Source of the DNA: Primulina eburnea | Lineage: Eukaryota; Streptophyta; Magnoliopsida; Lamiales; Gesneriaceae | Reading direction: 5' to 3' | Assembly: GCF_022965805.1 (NCBI RefSeq) | Contig: NW_027331249.1 | Coordinates: forward strand, 124,001-188,000 | DNA length: 64,000 nt | In this document: piece by piece, positions 58,918 through 64,000 of the stretch | How the letters are laid out: every line of letters begins with the position of its first letter | Numbering within the stretch: the first letter of the stretch is position 1 | Translations under genes and position numbers: made by a program | Notes under the pieces: generated by a model | Databases searched by the model: none | The model's input: the letters and a program-made list of their open reading frames with translations, nothing else | Told to the model about the DNA's origin: nothing

Positions 58918-60343
58918 TTGCTACTGTGAATGGTTCAGCTCCTACTGGTGCAAACTTGATCATCTTCAGGCCACAGTCAATATTAACTCTGTACTTCGAG
59001 AGCCAATCCATTCCCAATATCACATCAAAATCGTTCATTTTCAAAACAATCAATTCAGCATACATCTGATGGCCTTGGACATATATTGGACATCCTCGCA
59101 CAATCTGATCTGTCCGTAATTCTTGCCCGGAAGGTAAGGCTATGGCGAGTTGTGTCTCTGTTGTACTTGCTGTAATGCCCAGTCTCTTTACAAATGATTC
59201 CGAAATAAAGGAATGTGTGGCTCCTGAATCTAGTAAAACAATAGCAGTAATACCAGAAATCAAGAACATACCGGTGATCATCGATGTATCCGCATCCACT
59301 TCTTCTTTGGTCATGGAGAAAAGGCGTCCCTGTACTTTCTCAGAACTTCCTGGACAATTCTTGGCGAGATGTCCTGGCTTCTTGCAACGATAACAGACAT
59401 TAGAACCTTGCATACATTCCCCGCCATGAAGTTTGCCACATTTAGGACAAGGTGGTATGTCCTGTTCTTTACGTGGAGGGGGACCCTTGCCACGGGGTTC
59501 CTCTGGTCGAGCACCTTTGCTATCGATCTTTTTGCCTTGTCCTGTTCCTTGGCTCTTCTGAAAGTACTGCTGCCTTCGTTGTTGCATGTCCCTGTCAATG
59601 TCATGTTCATCTTGTTCTGCCATAAGTGCTCTTTCTACTATCTCCCCATACGTAGCAACTTTCGACATTCGTACATCTCTTTTAATTTCCGAGCGAAGTC
59701 CTCGCATGAAATGTTCGCCCTTACTGGTGTCATCTTGTGCAATATATGGTACATATTGGACTCCGGCCTCAAATTGTTGTATGTATTCTGTCATTGCCAT
59801 AGTTCCTTGCTTCAGGTTAAGGAAGTCGCTGGCTTTCTTAGCTCGTACGTCTTTACTGAAATACTTGTTGTAAAACACGGTTTTTAAAGTTCCCCATGTC
59901 AGTGGTTCAACCGGTAATGCCACTTTTGCACTTTCCCACCATATTCTTGCATGTTTTGTTAAGAGAAAGATGGCACAAGTCACTTGGTCAGCATCATCCA
60001 TATGAAGGTAGGAGAAGATGGACTCCAATGACTTAATCCACTCTTCTGCTACTGCTGGATCGGTGCTTCCCATGAATTCCGGAGGATTCAAACGTCTAAA
60101 ACGATTATATACGTCTGTTTGAACAGGCACATGTCTGTGTACTATGGCTTGAGCTTGTGCCTGTTCATGAGTAGTCCGTTGCATCTCCAGTAGCTGCTGG
60201 ATTTGTTCACCATGGACCTTTGCTTGTTGTTGGAGTAATTGGGCGAAGTCATCTACAGGTCGTGGCGCACTACCTTCACCTTCGACTGCTGGGGCCTTGC
60301 CCTTAGATGACTCTCCCTCATGTACTTTACGTTTCGGTGGCAT
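58868..60343 (-). CDS. Y gag and protease
   Basis: 491 residues, uninterrupted. ATG starts [10 protein letters not shown], 134 bp after the PBS. A Gln-rich predicted helical segment spans about 35-68 and the retrotransposon gag domain about 85-245 ([36 protein letters not shown]). Two knuckles follow at 299-310 ([12 protein letters not shown], short form) and 317-330 ([14 protein letters not shown], canonical). Protease active site DSGA is at 372-375 and the GMDWL block near 445. The frame ends at 58868 while pol runs in the +1 frame from 58917, so either ribosomal frameshifting or a mutation separates them; most Tekay elements have a single frame, which favours mutation. Gag and protease could still be made and act on other copies. 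Confidence 0.92.
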   Translation of the reverse strand: MPPKRKVHEGESSKGKAPAVEGEGSAPRPVDDFAQLLQQQAKVHGEQIQQLLEMQRTTHEQAQAQAIVHRHVPVQTDVYNRFRRLNPPEFMGSTDPAVAEEWIKSLESIFSYLHMDDADQVTCAIFLLTKHARIWWESAKVALPVEPLTWGTLKTVFYNKYFSKDVRAKKASDFLNLKQGTMAMTEYIQQFEAGVQYVPYIAQDDTSKGEHFMRGLRSEIKRDVRMSKVATYGEIVERALMAEQDEHDIDRDMQQRRQQYFQKSQGTGQGKKIDSKGARPEEPRGKGPPPRKEQDIPPCPKCGKLHGGECMQGSNVCYRCKKPGHLAKNCPGSSEKVQGRLFSMTKEEVDADTSMITGMFLISGITAIVLLDSGATHSFISESFVKRLGITASTTETQLAIALPSGQELRTDQIVRGCPIYVQGHQMYAELIVLKMNDFDVILGMDWLSKYRVNIDCGLKMIKFAPVGAEPFTVASAGISFSSDNLLYEGL

Positions 60344-60476
60344 CGTCGCTTATCTTAACCTACATGTAGGATACATAGACACATAACTTAGCATAAACTA
60401 TGAGATACAAAGATACTTACTTGCCGAGTTCCCCATGTATAGATGAAGTGCAGTGTCTTCCCTGTCGAAGAACCGT

Positions 60477-60490
60477 GGGCTCTGATACCA
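60477..60490 (-). other. Y primer-binding site
   Basis: Reverse complement TGGTATCAGAGCCC, seven bases inside the 5' LTR; exact initiator-Met type. Confidence 0.9.
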
Positions 60491-60497
60491 TATTAAT

Positions 60498-62447
60498 TGT
60501 CACACCCTTACTCTATACTTAGCATAATTACCATAATCAAAATAGGTTTTGATTGATATCACTATAGTATGAAGCAAATCAAACAAGGAACATCACTTTA
60601 ACGGTTTAGAAAAATTTTGGCATGATGCCCCTACATTTTGTTTAACCCAAAACTCAAGCAACTACATTCATATATATAAAAACATATTTCATCTACACAA
60701 ACGTATTCTGCTTCATTCTACACATAGACATAAACATTGTAAAACATGTTTCAAACCCTGACATTGTAAAACTTATAATACATATGCGGAAGCTATACAA
60801 TAAGAAGCCCGGTTCTTGTCGAGGTGAGACACGTCACAAGCATCCATTGGCGAACCGGCATCCTAGGTCTCTTCACTACCTGATCCTGTAATACATGAGC
60901 TACGTAAGTTTATAAAACTCAATAAGTTGGCACTTATACGTATCAATATGCATAGAAAGAACTACATATCAAGTCGTGATCAACAAGGGAACTTTAAACA
61001 ATGTCATATCATATCGTATATTCATGTTCATTTTTGTACTTGAGCCTCATTAGTTGACCTGTACTACTGTGCTTGCTTTATTATATAGCTACTACTGTGT
61101 TGGACGTCAGGGAGCAACCTTTGGCAACCCCACGCCCCATGAACATATATTGGCCAATAGCTTTGGTGGACTTAAAACCACCCATGATGTCAACAAGCTC
61201 TATATCATGTAAAAATCAGTCATTTTCCTTTCATGTTCATGTTCTTGTTCTTGACATAGCACCCATCTTCAATATTCATGAGTTCCTTACATATTTAATA
61301 CATAACAATGGAATATGGTGCTATGTTTCAACAATAACTATACTAACAATGTATATATATCAATAATCAATGAGAATCATTTGAAATCATAATACTACTC
61401 ATGTATTACTTCAAGAACATGCCAACTTACAGTCCAAGCTTAAGAACACTGGTTTGAGACGGTGTTTCACGCTCCTATACTGTCAAATATACCAATAATT
61501 CAGTCACTATTGTATAAACTAGCTGAAAATCACTCCTATACATGTAGGATAACTAAAAAGGAAGAAAACTTACACCTATATGATGTTCTTGTGATGGGGA
61601 ACAAAGTTCTAACTTCGAAACTTTGAAAGGAATGAAGAAAAGAGCTTTGAAGGAAGATTTCTGTAGGTTTCTCTCGAGCTTTTGCTGTTAAGGAATGAAA
61701 AATACTGAAGAAATGGTTTAGAAACTCGAAACTTATCTTCTTATATATAAGGCGGCGCTCGGGCGGTCATTTTCTACCGCCCGAGCGCGGAATGTTCTGT
61801 CCGTAACCAAAAATGCAGAACCATTGGCGCTCGGGCGGTAATTTCTTACCGCTCGGGCGCCACTCTGCGCACAACCCTCTCAAAGATCGCTTCCGAAATG
61901 GCTCTTCCGTTCATAATCTGAAAAAATGATAAACTACAAAGTTGTAGCCCTATGTCTTGGCTTGAATCTCCCACTGGTTTCAGATCATTTGGAGGATTGA
62001 GTAAAAGGTTATGCCCATTCTCCCAACATGTGTCATTGTAGGAGTGACGATACACACGACCCACTTCGGGGCGCTTTTGGCTTGTCTTCCACAATGATTT
62101 GGACAAAACCCAAAACTTGAAAGTTGTAACCTTACATCTTAGCTTTCTAAAGGTTATGGCCTAATACAATTTGGATCAATACTCAAATGATTATGCTAAA
62201 ACCCGTAAAAACTGCCATATTTGCATCTCATTTCCTACCAACTTCATAACACTACTTCTACCTACACATCTTACTATCACTATTTTAACACATATTCATT
62301 CTCAAGATACCATGGACGATATAAAAGTCATGTTCAATCTCAATATTGATACCTCAATCATCACGTGAAATCTAACGAGCTAAATAACTACATAATAAAC
62401 GACATAAACGTATTACTAATCATTTATACGAGTAACCGGGCATTACA
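60498..62447 (-). repeat. Y 5' LTR, 1950 bp
   Basis: Nearly identical to 53910-55858. U3 hairpins at 61752-61788 and 61825-61861 with adjacent TATA box. Outer end ...GGGCATTACA is followed by the target duplication ACACA. Confidence 0.94.
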
Positions 62448-62452
62448 ACACA

Positions 62453-63239
62453 CATCAATCTCAACAATTACAAAAATCAATGTAATAAACTAAGTATGTG
62501 ATTTAGGGAGACTCGAGTCAAACCACACTCGAGTTGTGCAATCCCAACACAACATTAATTTATACCTTTCTTTCTGATATTCTGACTCGGTCGAAGTCTC
62601 GAACTCAAGCCTGTCAATACTCAATCTGACAAGACAATATCGAGGAGTATAATATCAATACATTACTCCAATTAAATCTGTTTTGCACAATACTCAATCT
62701 AATTCAATATGGACGGCATAACGGTATAATCTCAATATACCCAGATATATCATATCAGTCAGATATCAATTCCAACATCCCATAGTCAATAACAACTCAA
62801 TTCTGATATCAATTCTCAATCAACTCAACTCTAAAAATCATAACAATTTCATATGGTATTTGTTCCTCAGTCCGGTTTCGATTATACGATGTCTAACATG
62901 CCAAGAACATCATATATGAATCATATCAGATTCTGACAATACCGTAATTTCAGAACATGTTAAAACGTAGCAAAACTTAAGTCCAGTCGTAGCCTACGTT
63001 GATAAGAACACAGTACCGCAGTCAGATTTAAAATCTAACGGACGGATTGATCACAAATCGAATTGAATGTAATTCCCTCCGGAAGCTCTCGTTCTTTCCT
63101 CTGAAATCTCTGAGGAAAGTTTGCATGTATATATATATATATACACCAACGTTGCACAATACACCACATGTCGATTTTTCCTTCTGCATGTTTCGCGCTC
63201 GGGCGGTTAAAAATTACCGCTCGGGCGCGGAAGTCTCTG
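62453..63239 (-). repeat. X1 5' LTR (copy C), outer part, truncated
   Basis: Continues the LTR left at 53909 and matches 17945-18752. It keeps one U3 hairpin (about 63195-63230) and stops within the second spacer at 63239, where the Z LTR begins. Confidence 0.9.
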
Positions 63240-63318
63240 TGTAGTATCCCGATGCCTAATTTGAGTTAATTATTGGATTAATTATATTTCGGTGGGATCG
63301 GAAGGACCGAACCGGGTT

Positions 63319-63551
63319 CGGATCGTCCGAAGTTGGTTCGGATCGTCCGAAGTGGGTTCGGATCGTCCGTTCTGTTCGGAGTCAGACGAGTCATGTCATG
63401 TCAGAGTTCGGATCGTCCGATCAGGGTTCGGATCGTCCGAAGACAGGTGGCTGGACACGTGGAAGACATGCAATGTTCAGATCGTCCGAAGTGGATCGGA
63501 TCGTCCGAAGTGTACCGGATCGGAGCGTCCGAAGTGGATCGGATCGTCCGA
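63319..63551. repeat. U3 inverted-repeat cluster, TTCGGATCGTCCGAA type
   Basis: Copies at about 63319, 63338, 63357, 63408, 63428, 63476, 63496, 63517 and 63537. Arms TTCGGA/TCCGAA flank a TCG centre. The last copy reads ATCGGATCGTCCGAT, changed at both ends so that it remains an inverted repeat. Confidence 0.85.
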
Positions 63552-63560
63552 TCGTTGTCT

Positions 63561-63568
63561 ATAAATAG
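63561..63568 (+). promoter_or_regulatory. TATA box of Z LTR
   Basis: TATAAATA, about 10 bp after the last inverted repeat, followed by GAAGCGCGAGGCTTC, itself an inverted repeat near the expected transcript start. Confidence 0.7.
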
Positions 63569-64000
63569 AAGCGCGAGGCTTCACTTTTCACTCGCCAATT
63601 CCGAGAGTTCCAGAGCGTTTTAGTCGTTTCTGATGGGTTTCTAGTCTTTTCCCGAGGTTCGGGCACTAGCGGGGAGCTACTGGTTTTGTAGCGGAGCTGT
63701 GCTCTAGTTGGGGGCTAGCGGCATCAGTGGGCTGACTACGGACGCAGGTATAGTTCTGGGTTTCTTTTGAGATTTGGGAGTATCTATTAGTCTAGTTAAG
63801 GCTTTTAGATGTGGTTTAGTGATATGGTATCACTTGGATTGTAGGCTTGATTCTAGGGCTGATTGCTAGGATCTACTGGTTTGAGGTACGAAAGTACTAT
63901 CCGAGATAGCAGGATTGAGTATGCTTTACTATGTGTTGCATGTTTATATGTTGCATTATTATCTGTCATATGATGCATGGTTTATTATGCGGCATTTGCA

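Larger units (their letters stand above)
53910..62447 (-). mobile_element. Y: full-length Ty3/gypsy (Tekay/Del-like) element, 8.5 kb
   Basis: Two ~1.95 kb LTRs, PBS, gag-PR, RT-RH-INT and polypurine tract, inserted in the X1 5' LTR with target duplication ACACA at 53905-53909 and 62448-62452. I count about 13 substitutions and one indel between LTRs (~0.7%), implying a fairly recent insertion. Two frameshifts and one nonsense codon prevent self-mobility of this copy, though one of the shifts could be natural between gag and pol. Confidence 0.95.
47966..63239 (-). mobile_element. X1 (copy C), split by full-length Y
   Basis: 3' LTR 47966-49891, internal region 49892-52969, 5' LTR 52970-53909, then Y, then LTR resumes at 62453 and runs to 63239, where the Z LTR cuts in. 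Joining the two LTR parts restores the order seen at 17024-18752. Same deletions as copy A, so inherited. Confidence 0.88.
63240..64000 (+). repeat. Z: start of another gypsy-like LTR (partial)
   Basis: Starts TGTAGTATCCCGATGCC inside the X1 LTR. U3 has a nine-copy TTCGGATCGTCCGAA cluster (63319-63551), then TATAAATA at 63561-63568. Coding region, PBS and other LTR are beyond the window, so the superfamily is an inference from the TGTA start and layout. Short plus-strand ORFs (63292-63623) are products of the repeats. Confidence 0.7.

Noticed and set aside
63292..63623. Two overlapping plus-strand ORFs of 90 and 96 codons
   Set aside because: They translate the TTCGGATCGTCCGAA cluster as repeats of GSS/RPK/VRIVRS; they precede and overlap the TATA box, so are not transcribed as genes.

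Overview
The window looks like plant nuclear heterochromatin: AT-rich and built almost wholly of LTR retrotransposons nested in one another. Evidence is Ty3/gypsy gag-PR-RT-RH-INT polyproteins of the Tekay/Del-like chromovirus type, one Ty1/copia polyprotein (gag-PR-INT-RT-RH), initiator-Met-tRNA primer-binding sites, polypurine tracts and 1.8-2.1 kb LTRs of TG...CA form. I found no cellular gene, tRNA, rRNA or CRISPR array. The species cannot be fixed from the sequence; a flowering plant is the safe call.

Layout. 1-2886 is the 3' end of a plus-strand gypsy element (X0: integrase tail and 3' LTR), inserted in the RNase H region of a minus-strand copia element whose remains run 2887-15030. The copia leader is broken by two further gypsy LTRs (7198-9171 minus, 9732-11700 plus). 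At 15031-17023 lies a tandem array of about 5.5 copies of a ~364 bp fragment encoding the catalytic core of a different gypsy integrase. It is bounded by the copia LTR on one side and by X1 on the other. X1 (17024-22964 and on) is a minus-strand, internally deleted gypsy element keeping gag, protease and an integrase tail but no recognisable RT. Its 5' LTR carries one LTR of another gypsy family, Y (22965-24865).

The block is then repeated. 24866-37736 (copy B) is a second copy full of single-base indels. 37737-63239 (copy C) is a clean third copy, close to the first (A). In C a full-length Y element (53910-62447, 5-bp target duplication ACACA, about 0.7% LTR divergence by hand count) sits in the X1 5' LTR at the same site as the single Y LTR of A. 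A fourth gypsy LTR type, Z, begins at 63240 and runs off the end. Error-rich B between clean A and C suggests either true tandem duplication or two haplotypes joined by an unpolished filler read.

The most unusual signals are four. (1) Every gypsy LTR family here carries its own cluster of short GC-rich inverted repeats in U3, close upstream of a TATA box; motifs differ between families but the architecture recurs, and some arms change in a compensating way. (2) An integrase-core fragment has become a tandem repeat. (3) A small hairpin in the R/U5 part of the X-type LTRs keeps its pairing by covariation while the U3 regions have diverged. (4) The A/B/C duplication has two abrupt junctions. All coding regions found are transposon proteins, and none is fully intact.
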